Below are positions 9,461-16,656 of a DNA stretch of 21,255 nucleotides, one piece after another; within the stretch, counting starts at the first letter, position 1, and each line of letters opens with the position of its first letter. The notes under the pieces were generated by a model, which was given only the letters and a program-made list of their open reading frames with translations, was not told the origin of the DNA and ran no database searches. The stretch comes from Phytoactinopolyspora endophytica (lineage in GTDB: Bacteria > Actinomycetota > Actinomycetes > Jiangellales > Jiangellaceae): assembly GCF_004138495.1 (NCBI RefSeq), contig NZ_ML142849.1, positions 513,286 to 534,540 on the forward strand. Direction: 5' to 3'. Both the position numbers and the translations under genes were made by a program.

Positions 9461-9555
9461 CCAAGCGACAGCACGTGCCACCGTGCATGACGCCGGCGGC
9501 TCCGCACGCGATGCACGTCCCCACGACGACCTGGCACTGGGAGGGATCAGGAAGG

Positions 9556-10887
9556 ATGAGCGTGATACCGATCCGCACACGTCAGACTGCCGCTGTCCTC
9601 GGCGCGGCAGCTCTGCTCCTCGCCGCCTGCAGCGGCGACGATGACGACACCGACACGTCCGACACGACCGAGTCCAACGACGGAACCGAAGAGATCACCT
9701 TGACCGTCGACGTCTTCGGCGAACAGGGCTTCGGCTACGACGCCCTCTACGAGCAGTACATGCAGGAGAATCCGCACGTCACCATCGAAGAGCGCGGCTC
9801 TGGTCTAGGCGTCGGCGACTACAACGACCGGCTCACTCAGTGGATCACCGCCGGTGAAGGCGCGGGCGACGTCGTTGCCCTCGAGGAAGGCATCATCACC
9901 CAGTTCTACGCACAACTCGACAAGTTCGTAGACCTCAACGAATACGGCGCGGCGGACCTCGAAGGCAACTACCTGCCGTGGAAGTGGGAGCAGGGAACCT
10001 ACGAAGGCTTCGCCCTCGGTCTCGGCACCGATGTCGGTTCGTTGGCCATGTGCTACCGCCGTGATCTGTTCGACGAGGCCGGCCTCCCCACCGAACGCGA
10101 CGAGGTGTCCGCGCTCTGGCCGACGTGGGACGATTACACAGCCGCCGGCGAGGACTTCGCCGCGGCCGGCACGGATGCCTCGTTCCTCGACGCTGCCTCC
10201 AACGTCTACAACAGCATCCTCATGCAGGAGGCCGGCAACAACAGCGGTTACACGTACTACAACACCAGCAACGAGCTCGACCTGGATAACCCGGACATCC
10301 GGACGGCGTGGGACCTCACCGTCGGCATGATCGAGGCCGATCTCTCCGCCGGGTTCGAGTCGTTCTCCGATGAGTGGAATGCCGGGTTCGCCTCTGCCAC
10401 GTTCGCCACGATCGCCTGCCCGGCGTGGATGACGGGTGTGATCTCGGGCGCCGCCGGTGACGACGCCGCCGGAGAATGGGACATCGCTGACGCACCCGGC
10501 GACGGCGGCAACTGGGGCGGTTCGTTCCTCGCCGTGCCGGCCGAGAGCGAGCACCCGGAAGAGGCGGCCGAGCTGGCCAAGTACCTGACCTCGCCGGAGG
10601 CACACATCGAGGCGTTCGAGCAGCTCGGCAACCTCCCGTCCTCGCCGCAGGCGCTCGAGGACGAGGGCGTCCTCGCCGCCACGAACGAGTACTTCAATGA
10701 CGCACCGATCGGTGAGATCTTCGCAGCCGGAGCCGCGGACCTGTCGCCGGTTCACCTCGGACCGCAGAACAACGCGATCCGCACCGAGTACGAGAACGCT
10801 CTCCGCGCGATCGATCAGGGTGAGCGCACACCTGACGAGGCATGGGAAGAAGCACGCAACAACGCCTCCGGCATCGGGGGCGGGTGA
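9556..10887 (+). CDS. cebE: Cello-oligosaccharide ABC transporter substrate-binding lipoprotein
   Basis: This 443-residue extracellular binding protein would capture cellobiose and cellotriose for the CebFG importer. It starts with a lipoprotein signal (basic MSVIPIRTR, hydrophobic AAVLGAAALLL, lipobox LAAC with Cys25), then a Asp/Thr-rich linker and a family 1 solute-binding fold (LTVDVFGEQGFGYDALYEQY near the N-terminus; FASATFATIACPAWMTG and GGSFLAVPAESEHPEEAAELAKYL later). The ATG at 9556-9558 has GGAGGG about 10 bases upstream. A GTG two codons later is an alternative. The open frame extends 55 codons upstream, but through the operators and with no family resemblance, so it was rejected. 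Cellobiose specificity is inferred from the CebR operators and the downstream beta-glucosidase and permeases; binding-protein sequence alone shows only a sugar-type family. Confidence 0.93.
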   Translation: MSVIPIRTRQTAAVLGAAALLLAACSGDDDDTDTSDTTESNDGTEEITLTVDVFGEQGFGYDALYEQYMQENPHVTIEERGSGLGVGDYNDRLTQWITAGEGAGDVVALEEGIITQFYAQLDKFVDLNEYGAADLEGNYLPWKWEQGTYEGFALGLGTDVGSLAMCYRRDLFDEAGLPTERDEVSALWPTWDDYTAAGEDFAAAGTDASFLDAASNVYNSILMQEAGNNSGYTYYNTSNELDLDNPDIRTAWDLTVGMIEADLSAGFESFSDEWNAGFASATFATIACPAWMTGVISGAAGDDAAGEWDIADAPGDGGNWGGSFLAVPAESEHPEEAAELAKYLTSPEAHIEAFEQLGNLPSSPQALEDEGVLAATNEYFNDAPIGEIFAAGAADLSPVHLGPQNNAIRTEYENALRAIDQGERTPDEAWEEARNNASGIGGG

Positions 10888-10951
10888 GCCGGCGCGGGTG
10901 AGCCGGCGCGGGTGAGCCGGCGCGGGTGAGCCGGCGGCGGGTCAGCCGACG
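10881..10951 (+). repeat. 14-bp tandem repeat at the cebE stop codon
   Basis: The 14-mer CGGGTGAGCCGGCG occurs four times head to tail (10881-10894, 10895-10908, 10909-10922, 10923-10936). One extra G separates the fourth copy from a fifth, degenerate copy at 10938-10951. The first copy contains the cebE stop codon. Each unit holds the self-complementary GCCGGC, so adjacent units can pair as 6-bp stems with 8-base loops in the mRNA. Confidence 0.93.
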
Positions 10952-11007
10952 CCAGCCGGCCCGCCCGACCGGCCAGAGGACCACCAGCCACTGACCACCT
11001 GACCGCG

Positions 11008-11048
11008 TGGGCCCGGTGTGCCGAGCAACCTCGGACACCCCGGGCCCA
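11008..11048 (+). terminator. Large hairpin between cebE and cebF (partial terminator or mRNA stabiliser)
   Basis: The left arm pairs with the right arm as TGGGCCCGG (11008-11016) with CCGGGCCCA (11040-11048), TGT (11017-11019) with ACA (11035-11037), and CCGAG (11021-11025) with CTCGG (11030-11034). That gives 17 base pairs, two small bulges and a 4-base loop. No T-run follows. It lies 121 bases after the cebE stop and 73 before cebF. In sugar ABC operons a structure at this place often keeps binding-protein mRNA more abundant than permease mRNA, either by partial termination or by blocking 3' exonucleases; which one applies here is not visible. Confidence 0.6.
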
Positions 11049-11120
11049 TGCACCGGCCACATGTCCACATCAGCTTCGTTGTGCCCGTCGCCACCGTGCC
11101 CGCGGAGGAGTCAAAGTCTG

Positions 11121-12089
11121 ATGAGCTTGCAGCTCAAAGAAGAATCCGGATCCAGACGGGCGACCGATCGGTCCCGCCGGAGGCGGCGTTCCCGCCTCAC
11201 CCGCCTGGACCTGAAGTTCTCGCCCTACGCCTACGTCGCCCCGTTCTTCATCCTGTTCGCGATCTTCGGCCTCTACCCGTTCCTGTACACCGTCTGGATC
11301 TCGCTCACCGACGAGTCACCGATCAATCCGGAGACGAACTTCGTCGGGGTGGACAACTTCACCCGGCTGTTCGGTGACGACCGGTTCTGGGATGCGGTGG
11401 TCAACACACTGGGGATGTTCGTGCTCGCCACGCTGCCCCAGCTGCTGCTTGCGCTGGTGCTGGCCAACTGGCTGAATCGTCGGCTGCGGGGAATCGGCGC
11501 CTTCCGGATGGCCATCGCGATGCCGATCGTCACCTCGACGGCGGTGGTCGCGCTGGTGTTCGGCATGTTCTTCGCTCGCGATTACGGCCTGGTGAACGGA
11601 GTGCTCGACATCTTCGGCGTGGACGCCGTCGACTGGCGAGCCAACCGATGGCGATCATGGGTGGCGATCTCGTCCATGGTGGACTGGCGATGGACGGGCT
11701 ACAACGCGCTCATCTACCTCGCCGCCATGCAGGCCATATCGCGCGACATCTACGAGGCCGCTGAGATCGACGGCGCATCCCGCGGCCGGCAGTTCTGGCG
11801 GATCACGATCCCGCTCCTCACGCCGACGATCATTTTCACGGTGATCATCTCGACCATCGGCGGGCTCCAGCTGTTCACCGAGCCGCTGATGTTCACCAGC
11901 GGGTCCGGAGCGCTCGGCGGCGGATCGACGGGCCAGTTCCAGACCATCACGATGTACCTGGTCCAGACGATGCGCACCTTCAACCAATGGGGTTACGCCG
12001 GCGCGATCTCCCTGGTGCTCTTCCTGATGATCGTGCTCATCTCCGCCATCAACTTCCTGCTCGTCCGCAGGCTCGGATCGGACCGGTAA
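11121..12089 (+). CDS. cebF: Cello-oligosaccharide ABC transporter permease, first subunit
   Basis: This 322-residue inner-membrane permease is one half of the channel for CebE-delivered sugar. It has a basic cytoplasmic N-terminus (SRRRRRSRLTRLD), a first membrane helix at about residues 36-62 (APFFILFAIFGLYPFLYTVW), and several further helices. The EAA loop that contacts the ATPase is present at about 212-230 (EAAEIDGASRGRQFWRITIP). The sequence is typical of MalF/UgpA-type sugar permeases. The ATG at 11121 has GGAGGAG ending 10 bases upstream; upstream in-frame extension runs through the hairpin and was rejected. The cebG gene follows after 9 bases. The name is taken from the operon and operators; the sequence by itself shows a carbohydrate permease. 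Confidence 0.92.
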   Translation: MSLQLKEESGSRRATDRSRRRRRSRLTRLDLKFSPYAYVAPFFILFAIFGLYPFLYTVWISLTDESPINPETNFVGVDNFTRLFGDDRFWDAVVNTLGMFVLATLPQLLLALVLANWLNRRLRGIGAFRMAIAMPIVTSTAVVALVFGMFFARDYGLVNGVLDIFGVDAVDWRANRWRSWVAISSMVDWRWTGYNALIYLAAMQAISRDIYEAAEIDGASRGRQFWRITIPLLTPTIIFTVIISTIGGLQLFTEPLMFTSGSGALGGGSTGQFQTITMYLVQTMRTFNQWGYAGAISLVLFLMIVLISAINFLLVRRLGSDR

Positions 12090-12098
12090 GGGGACCCC

Positions 12099-13004
12099 AT
12101 GACTGTGACCATGCCTGCTCGACCAGCCGAGTCCGGCCGACAGCGGCGGTTCAAGGGCGGCCGCGAGCCCAGCGGAGCTGTCCGGCGGGCCAGCCCGTTG
12201 ACCATCGGCGGTCTGATCGTCGCCGCCGGCCTGTCGATCATGCCGCTGTACTGGATGCTGGTGGTGGCGTCCCGCACCAGCAACTCCGCATACCAGTGGC
12301 CTCCCGCGTTCCTCCCCGGCGGAAACCTCGGGGCAAACATCGAACGCGTCCTGGACAATCCGGACGCGGCGATCGTACGAGGCATCGTCAACTCCTTCAT
12401 CGTCTCCGGGACGATCACCGTCTCCACCGTGTTCTTCGGGGCGCTGGCGGGCTTCGCCTTCGCCAAGATGCGGTTCCGGGGGAAGAACGCGCTGCTGCTG
12501 GCGGTCCTGGTGACGATGATGGTGCCGATCCAGCTGAGCATCGTCCCGCTTTACCAGATGATGGGCGAACTGGGCTGGCTCAACGACATCCGAGCCGTCA
12601 TCGCACCGTTCCTCATCAGCGGTTTCGGCATCTTTCTGATGCGCCAGTACAGCATCCAGGCGATACCCGACGAGCTCATCGAAGCGGCCAGGATCGACGG
12701 ATGCTCAACCTGGGGCACGTTCCGGCATGTCGCCATGCCTGCCCTGCGCCCCGCGGCCGGCGTGCTCGGGCTGCTGACGTTCATGCAGCAGTGGAACGAG
12801 TTCTTCTGGCCGTTCATCGTCCTCGCCGACCCGGCCAACCCGACCGTGCAGATTTCCCTGCGCACGCTGAACTCGGCGTATCACCAGGATCTGTCGCAGA
12901 TCTTCGCCGGAATGGTGATCGCGACCGTTCCCCTGCTGATCATCTTCGTCTTCTTCTTCAGGCAAATCATCAGTGGAATCATGGAAGGTGCTACCAAGGG
13001 ATGA
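12099..13004 (+). CDS. cebG: Cello-oligosaccharide ABC transporter permease, second subunit
   Basis: This 301-residue integral membrane protein is of the MalG/UgpE type and pairs with CebF. The first membrane helix is at about residues 34-57 (LTIGGLIVAAGLSIMPLYWMLVV), and further helices follow (FIVSGTITVSTVFFGALAGFA; LLLAVLVTMMVPIQ). The EAA loop is at about 195-213 (EAARIDGCSTWGTFRHVAMP). AAGGGG lies 6 bases upstream of the ATG. It begins 9 bases after cebF and overlaps bglC by four bases (ATGA), indicating tight coupling of uptake and hydrolysis. As for cebF, the substrate is inferred from context. Confidence 0.93.
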   Translation: MTVTMPARPAESGRQRRFKGGREPSGAVRRASPLTIGGLIVAAGLSIMPLYWMLVVASRTSNSAYQWPPAFLPGGNLGANIERVLDNPDAAIVRGIVNSFIVSGTITVSTVFFGALAGFAFAKMRFRGKNALLLAVLVTMMVPIQLSIVPLYQMMGELGWLNDIRAVIAPFLISGFGIFLMRQYSIQAIPDELIEAARIDGCSTWGTFRHVAMPALRPAAGVLGLLTFMQQWNEFFWPFIVLADPANPTVQISLRTLNSAYHQDLSQIFAGMVIATVPLLIIFVFFFRQIISGIMEGATKG

Positions 13005-14509
13005 CCGCCGAACAGCAGGCAACCGTATCCACGTCACCCGCCGGCACGGAGGCTGCGCAGTTCCCGCTCGGATTCCGTTGGGGAACCGCCACAGCCGCCT
13101 ACCAGGTCGAGGGGGCAGTCACCGAGGCCGGCCGGACACCGTCGATCTGGGACACCTTCAGCCACACGCCAGGCCGGATCTCCGACGCCGCCACCGGCGA
13201 CCTCGCCTGCGACCACTATCACCGCTTCCGGGATGACATCCGGCTCATGGCGGACCTCGGGCTCACCGCCTACAGGTTCTCCATCTCGTGGCCGCGTGTC
13301 CAGCCGGACGGGCGCGGCGCGGCCAACCATGCCGGCCTCGACTTCTACCGGCGACTCGTCGACGAACTGCTGGAGCACGGCATCGAACCGTGGCCGACGC
13401 TCTACCACTGGGACCTGCCGCAATCGGTGGAAGACGCCGGTGGATGGCCGGCGCGGGACACGGCCGCGCGGTTCGCGGACTATGCCGCACTCGCCCATCG
13501 AGCACTCGGTGACCGGGTTCCACGCTGGACCACGCTCAACGAGCCGTGGTGTTCGGCCTTCCTGGGATACGGATCGGGGGAACACGCGCCTGGCCGGCGA
13601 GACGGTACGTCCGCCGTCCAGGCAGCACACCACCTGCTGCTCGCGCACGGCATGGCGGCGCAGGCTCTACGTATCGCGGATCCTGCCGCGGAGGTGGGGA
13701 TCACGCTGAACCTGTACGCCGTCTCGCCGGCCGGTCCGGGTCCCGAGGACGCGGACGCCGCTCGCCGCATCGACGGCCTGGCCAACCGGATCTTCCTCGA
13801 TCCCGTGCTGCGCGGTGAGTACCCGGCGGACGTGCTGGAAGACCTCCGTCCACTGACCGACTTCGAACACGTTCACGACGATGACCTGGCCGTCATCGCG
13901 ACGCCGCTGACCTTCCTCGGCATCAACTACTACAGCCGCTACGTCGTCGCCGCACCGGACGAGCATGCGCTGAGCGGCACTGATGACGGCCTCTGGGTCG
14001 ACGTCGCTCACCCGGACCAGCAGTCCACCGATGCACACGCGGGACCGCACCGCGAATGGCCGGCCAGTGAGAACGTCCGGTTCATCACCGGCGACGTGCC
14101 GGTCACCGGTATGGGATGGGAGGTCCACCCGCAGGGGCTGACCGAGACTCTGGTCCGGGTGCACCGCGACTACACATCGCTGCCGTTGTACGTCATGGAG
14201 AACGGAGCCGCGTTCGACGACAGCATCGACGGCGACGGCGTGATCGATGACACCGACCGGATCGCCTATATCCAGGCGCACCTCGCCGCGTGCCACCACG
14301 CCATCGCCGCCGGGGTTCCGTTGCGCGGATACTTCGCGTGGTCGCTGATGGACAACTTCGAATGGGCGCACGGGTACTCGCATCGTTTCGGACTGGTGCA
14401 TGTTGACTTCGACACCCAGCGACGCACACCGAAAGCCAGTGCTCAGTGGTACTCCGATGTCATCCGCCGGAACGGCCTCCGACATCGCGTTCCGGACATT
14501 GACGCATAA
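13001..14509 (+). CDS. bglC: GH1 family beta-glucosidase
   Basis: This 502-residue enzyme of glycoside hydrolase family 1 would hydrolyse imported cellobiose and short cello-oligosaccharides to glucose by a retaining mechanism. The acid/base Glu181 lies in TTLNEPW, and the nucleophile Glu400 in LYVMENGAAF. Other GH1 markers are FRWGTATAAYQVEGA near the N-terminus, YRFSISWPRV at about 91-100, LYHWDLPQ at about 134-141, and the C-terminal FAWSLMDNFEWAHGYSHRFGL. There is no signal peptide, so it is cytoplasmic. The ATG at 13001-13003 overlaps the cebG stop (ATGA). The same frame stays open far into the cebF region; this is chance overlap, not a fusion. A loop at about 321-363 is slightly longer and more polar than usual. 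Regulation by CebR follows from operon membership. Confidence 0.97.
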   Translation: MTAEQQATVSTSPAGTEAAQFPLGFRWGTATAAYQVEGAVTEAGRTPSIWDTFSHTPGRISDAATGDLACDHYHRFRDDIRLMADLGLTAYRFSISWPRVQPDGRGAANHAGLDFYRRLVDELLEHGIEPWPTLYHWDLPQSVEDAGGWPARDTAARFADYAALAHRALGDRVPRWTTLNEPWCSAFLGYGSGEHAPGRRDGTSAVQAAHHLLLAHGMAAQALRIADPAAEVGITLNLYAVSPAGPGPEDADAARRIDGLANRIFLDPVLRGEYPADVLEDLRPLTDFEHVHDDDLAVIATPLTFLGINYYSRYVVAAPDEHALSGTDDGLWVDVAHPDQQSTDAHAGPHREWPASENVRFITGDVPVTGMGWEVHPQGLTETLVRVHRDYTSLPLYVMENGAAFDDSIDGDGVIDDTDRIAYIQAHLAACHHAIAAGVPLRGYFAWSLMDNFEWAHGYSHRFGLVHVDFDTQRRTPKASAQWYSDVIRRNGLRHRVPDIDA

Positions 14510-14516
14510 TGAGCCG

Positions 14517-15578
14517 GTGACCAGCCAGAGAAGAGCCCCCCAGGGGCAACGGCCCACCCTGGACAAGGTGGCCGCCCGTGCAGGCGTCGGGCGCGGCACC
14601 GTGTCCCGGGTCATCAACGGATCCGCTCATGTCAGCCCCAAGGCACGCGAAGCCGTCGAACGAGCCATCTCCGAGCTCGGCTACGTCCCCAACCTCGCGG
14701 CACGTTCCCTGGTCACCAGGCGCACTGAGGCCGTCGCCCTGGTGGTGTCCGAGTCCGAGGCGCGTGTGTTCGGCGAGCCGTTCTTCGCCGGCATCGTCCG
14801 AGGAATCAGTTCCACGCTGGTCGACACTCATCTTCAGCTGTGGCTCGCGATGGCGCAGTCGGCGGAGGAGCGGGAACGCGTCGAGCACCACCTGACGCCT
14901 CAGCACGTCGACGGAGTCATGCTGCTGTCGCTGCATGACGACGATCCGCTGCCCGCGCTCGTCCAGCAGCGTGGCCTGCCCATGGTGCTCGGCGGCAGGC
15001 CGGCTCACCAGCTCGACTCCGCCGGTTCGCCCGGGCCCGATGCCGGCTGGTACGTCGACGTCGACAACACCGGCGGTGCGCGCCAAGCCGTCACACACCT
15101 TCTCGCATCAGGTCGGCGCACAGTCGCGACGATCACCGGGCCACAGGACATGGGCGCGGGGGTCGCACGGCTGGCCGGTTACCGCGATGCCCACCATGAC
15201 CATGGCCAGACAGTCGACCCCGCGCTGATCGAGCACGGGGACTACAGCTATGACAGCGGTGTTGCCGCCATGAGGCTTCTACTCCAGCGACGACCCGACA
15301 TCGACGCCGTGTTCGCCGCGGCCGACCTCATGGCCGCCGGCGCATTGCGGACCCTTCGAGAGAGCGGCCGGCGCGTTCCGGACGACGTCGCAGTCGTAGG
15401 TTTCGACGATTCGGGCGTCGCGCGCCAGACGGATCCGACGTTGACCACTGTCCGGCAGCCGATCGAAGAAATGGGCCGCGAGATGGCTCAGCTACTGGTG
15501 ACGCGCATCTCGGGCTCGCAGCCCGATCGGCCCTCCCTGATCCTGGACGCCAACCTCGTGATCCGCGAGTCGGCCTGA
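14517..15578 (+). CDS. cebR: LacI-family repressor of the cello-oligosaccharide operon
   Basis: This 353-residue protein has the N-terminal LacI helix-turn-helix (PTLDKVAARAGVGRGTVSRV at about 13-32, then the hinge region with NGSAHVSPKAREAVERAI and LGYVPNLAARSL) and a periplasmic-binding-like effector domain (FFAGIVRGI, DGVMLLSLH, GGARQAVTHLL, AVFAAADLMAAGAL, VGFDDSGVA). The two CebR-type operators upstream of the operon match this family, and the helix-turn-helix text is close to CebR/CelR. The likely ligand is cellobiose or cellotriose. The start is a GTG at 14517-14519 with only a weak GAG four bases before it, 7 bases after bglC, so translation is probably coupled and modest. No ATG lies between it and the DNA-binding domain. 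Placing the repressor last in its own operon gives negative feedback. Confidence 0.93.
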   Translation: MTSQRRAPQGQRPTLDKVAARAGVGRGTVSRVINGSAHVSPKAREAVERAISELGYVPNLAARSLVTRRTEAVALVVSESEARVFGEPFFAGIVRGISSTLVDTHLQLWLAMAQSAEERERVEHHLTPQHVDGVMLLSLHDDDPLPALVQQRGLPMVLGGRPAHQLDSAGSPGPDAGWYVDVDNTGGARQAVTHLLASGRRTVATITGPQDMGAGVARLAGYRDAHHDHGQTVDPALIEHGDYSYDSGVAAMRLLLQRRPDIDAVFAAADLMAAGALRTLRESGRRVPDDVAVVGFDDSGVARQTDPTLTTVRQPIEEMGREMAQLLVTRISGSQPDRPSLILDANLVIRESA

Positions 15579-15584
15579 TCTCAG

Positions 15585-15614
15585 GGCGGCAGAACGAGCC
15601 TCGGCGCTGCCGCC
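15585..15614 (+). terminator. Candidate terminator of the ceb operon
   Basis: The arms GGCGGCAG (15585-15592) and CTGCCGCC (15607-15614) form a perfect 8-bp stem with a 14-base loop, starting 6 bases after the cebR stop codon. No T-tract follows, as is common for actinobacterial terminators. It separates the operon from the next rightward gene. Confidence 0.5.
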
Positions 15615-15654
15615 AGATCACTCGCAATTCCCCATCGGGCAGACAATCCTCCTG

Positions 15655-15683
15655 CATCCGAAACCGGTGACTTTCTTCGGATG
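15655..15683. repeat. Inverted repeat upstream of the TM-helix protein gene
   Basis: The arms CATCCGAA (15655-15662) and TTCGGATG (15676-15683) are exact inverted copies separated by 13 bases. They lie in a less GC-rich stretch between cebR and the next gene. It could be a regulator site or a second hairpin after the operon; neither is shown. No reliable -35/-10 pair was found, though TTGACT (15748-15753) and TTGATC (about 15735) lie closer to the gene. Confidence 0.35.
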
Positions 15684-15790
15684 TCGATGCGACACACCTA
15701 TGGAGATTTTTCCATTCAACCTGTCACGCCATCGATTGATCGGTACTTTGACTAGAGGTGATCACTAAGTCACTACCACTTGGAGGACCA

Positions 15791-16522
15791 ATGACGCTAC
15801 CGGTGGCGAACACGAACTTCGTTGACGAGCTGGGCGATTCGTTCACCGAACTTGGCCGGGACATCGGTGACGGAATCGTGCGACTCGTCGTCGCAATACT
15901 CATCCTGATCGTCGGCCATTGGATTGCAAAGATCATTCAACGAGTGATCACGACCGTGCTCGAAAAGGTCGGTGCCGGCAAGCTCACCGAGGCCGCCAAC
16001 CTCGAGCCTGCGCTCCAGCAAGCCGGGACATCGGGTGTGCGACTACTCGGCCAAGTCGTGTATTTCCTTATATTCCTGATATTCATCCAGCTCGCTGCCG
16101 AAGCACTCGGTATCGACCAGCTCACTCTCCTTCTGAGCGATCTCATCGCCTATCTGCCGCTGGTACTGATCGCCCTGCTTCTGCTGTTCGTAGCCGCCGC
16201 GATCGCCAACTGGGCGGCCGGCGTGGTGCGTCCGTTCGCAGAGAGCCGGAACATGGCCTGGATCAGCACCGTGATCCGCGTCGGCGTGCTGGTCATCGGT
16301 GTGCTGGCAGCCCTGGACACGTTGAACATCGCGCCCTCGGTGACCGCCAAGGTGGAGAACACACTGCTGCAATACCTTCCGCTGTCGGTTCTGGTCGCAG
16401 GGACGATCGCGTTCGGTGTCGGCGGGATCAAGACGGCACAGCAGTGGTGGGCCAAACTCGCGCCGCGCCCCAATGGGGACGACACGAGCAGCACGACGCC
16501 GGGTTCCTCCTATCCGGAGTGA
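15791..16522 (+). CDS. Small membrane protein of the conserved TM-helix (mechanosensitive-channel-like) family
   Basis: This 243-residue protein looks like members of the conserved TM-helix family related to small-conductance mechanosensitive channels. Membrane segments are visible at about residues 29-48 (IVRLVVAILILIVGHWIAK), 85-108 (VYFLIFLIFIQLAAEA), 120-145 (LIAYLPLVLIALLLLFVAAAIANWAAG), 160-178 (IRVGVLVIGVLAALDTL) and about 200-222 (LSVLVAGTIAFGVGGIKTA). The first helix is followed by a basic, amphipathic stretch, as in this family. The C-terminal beta domain of true MscS channels is missing; the protein ends in a short polar tail. A transport or osmotic role is an inference. The ATG at 15791 has GGAGG 4-5 bases upstream; an earlier in-frame start 11 codons upstream has no such site. 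It stands alone and is convergent with uvrA. Confidence 0.85.
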   Translation: MTLPVANTNFVDELGDSFTELGRDIGDGIVRLVVAILILIVGHWIAKIIQRVITTVLEKVGAGKLTEAANLEPALQQAGTSGVRLLGQVVYFLIFLIFIQLAAEALGIDQLTLLLSDLIAYLPLVLIALLLLFVAAAIANWAAGVVRPFAESRNMAWISTVIRVGVLVIGVLAALDTLNIAPSVTAKVENTLLQYLPLSVLVAGTIAFGVGGIKTAQQWWAKLAPRPNGDDTSSTTPGSSYPE

Positions 16523-16612
16523 GCCACCGGCTCTGAACGGCCATCGTTCCCGCGTCTGGACCAGCCATCCCGTGACGAGGTCGGGCTGTGGCGAACAACT
16601 ACGCACATCCAG

Positions 16613-16645
16613 CAGCGGCCGCCCACATCATGTGGGCGGCCGCTG
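16613..16645. terminator. Strong hairpin terminator between convergent genes
   Basis: A perfect 15-base inverted repeat (16614-16628 and 16630-16644) around a single C extends by one more C-G pair, giving a stem of about 14 bp once a small loop is left open. It lies 12 bases past the uvrA stop and about 90 bases past the stop of the rightward membrane-protein gene. Its symmetry lets it serve both directions, though T-tracts are weak on both sides. Confidence 0.8.
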
Positions 16646-16656
16646 TCTTCGTGCTG

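Larger units (their letters stand above)
9217..9555 (+). promoter_or_regulatory. uvrC-cebE divergent intergenic region with ceb operon control region
   Basis: These 339 bases separate divergent uvrC and cebE. The cebE-proximal half carries two CebR-type operators, listed separately. A possible ceb promoter is TAACAA at 9384-9389 with CAGTGA 17 bases before it (9361-9366); this would put the transcription start within the first operator, so the repressor would block the polymerase directly. Another possibility is TTGATG at 9415-9420, between the two operators, but it has no good -10. For uvrC, read leftward, no convincing promoter and no SOS-type box was found by eye. The leader from operator 2 to the cebE ATG is about 95 bases. 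Confidence 0.4.

Noticed and set aside
11987..14509. Apparent permease-region/beta-glucosidase fusion in one open frame
   Set aside because: The part before 13001 is out of frame with cebF and cebG and shows no protein motifs; the glucosidase has its own ATG overlapping the cebG stop.
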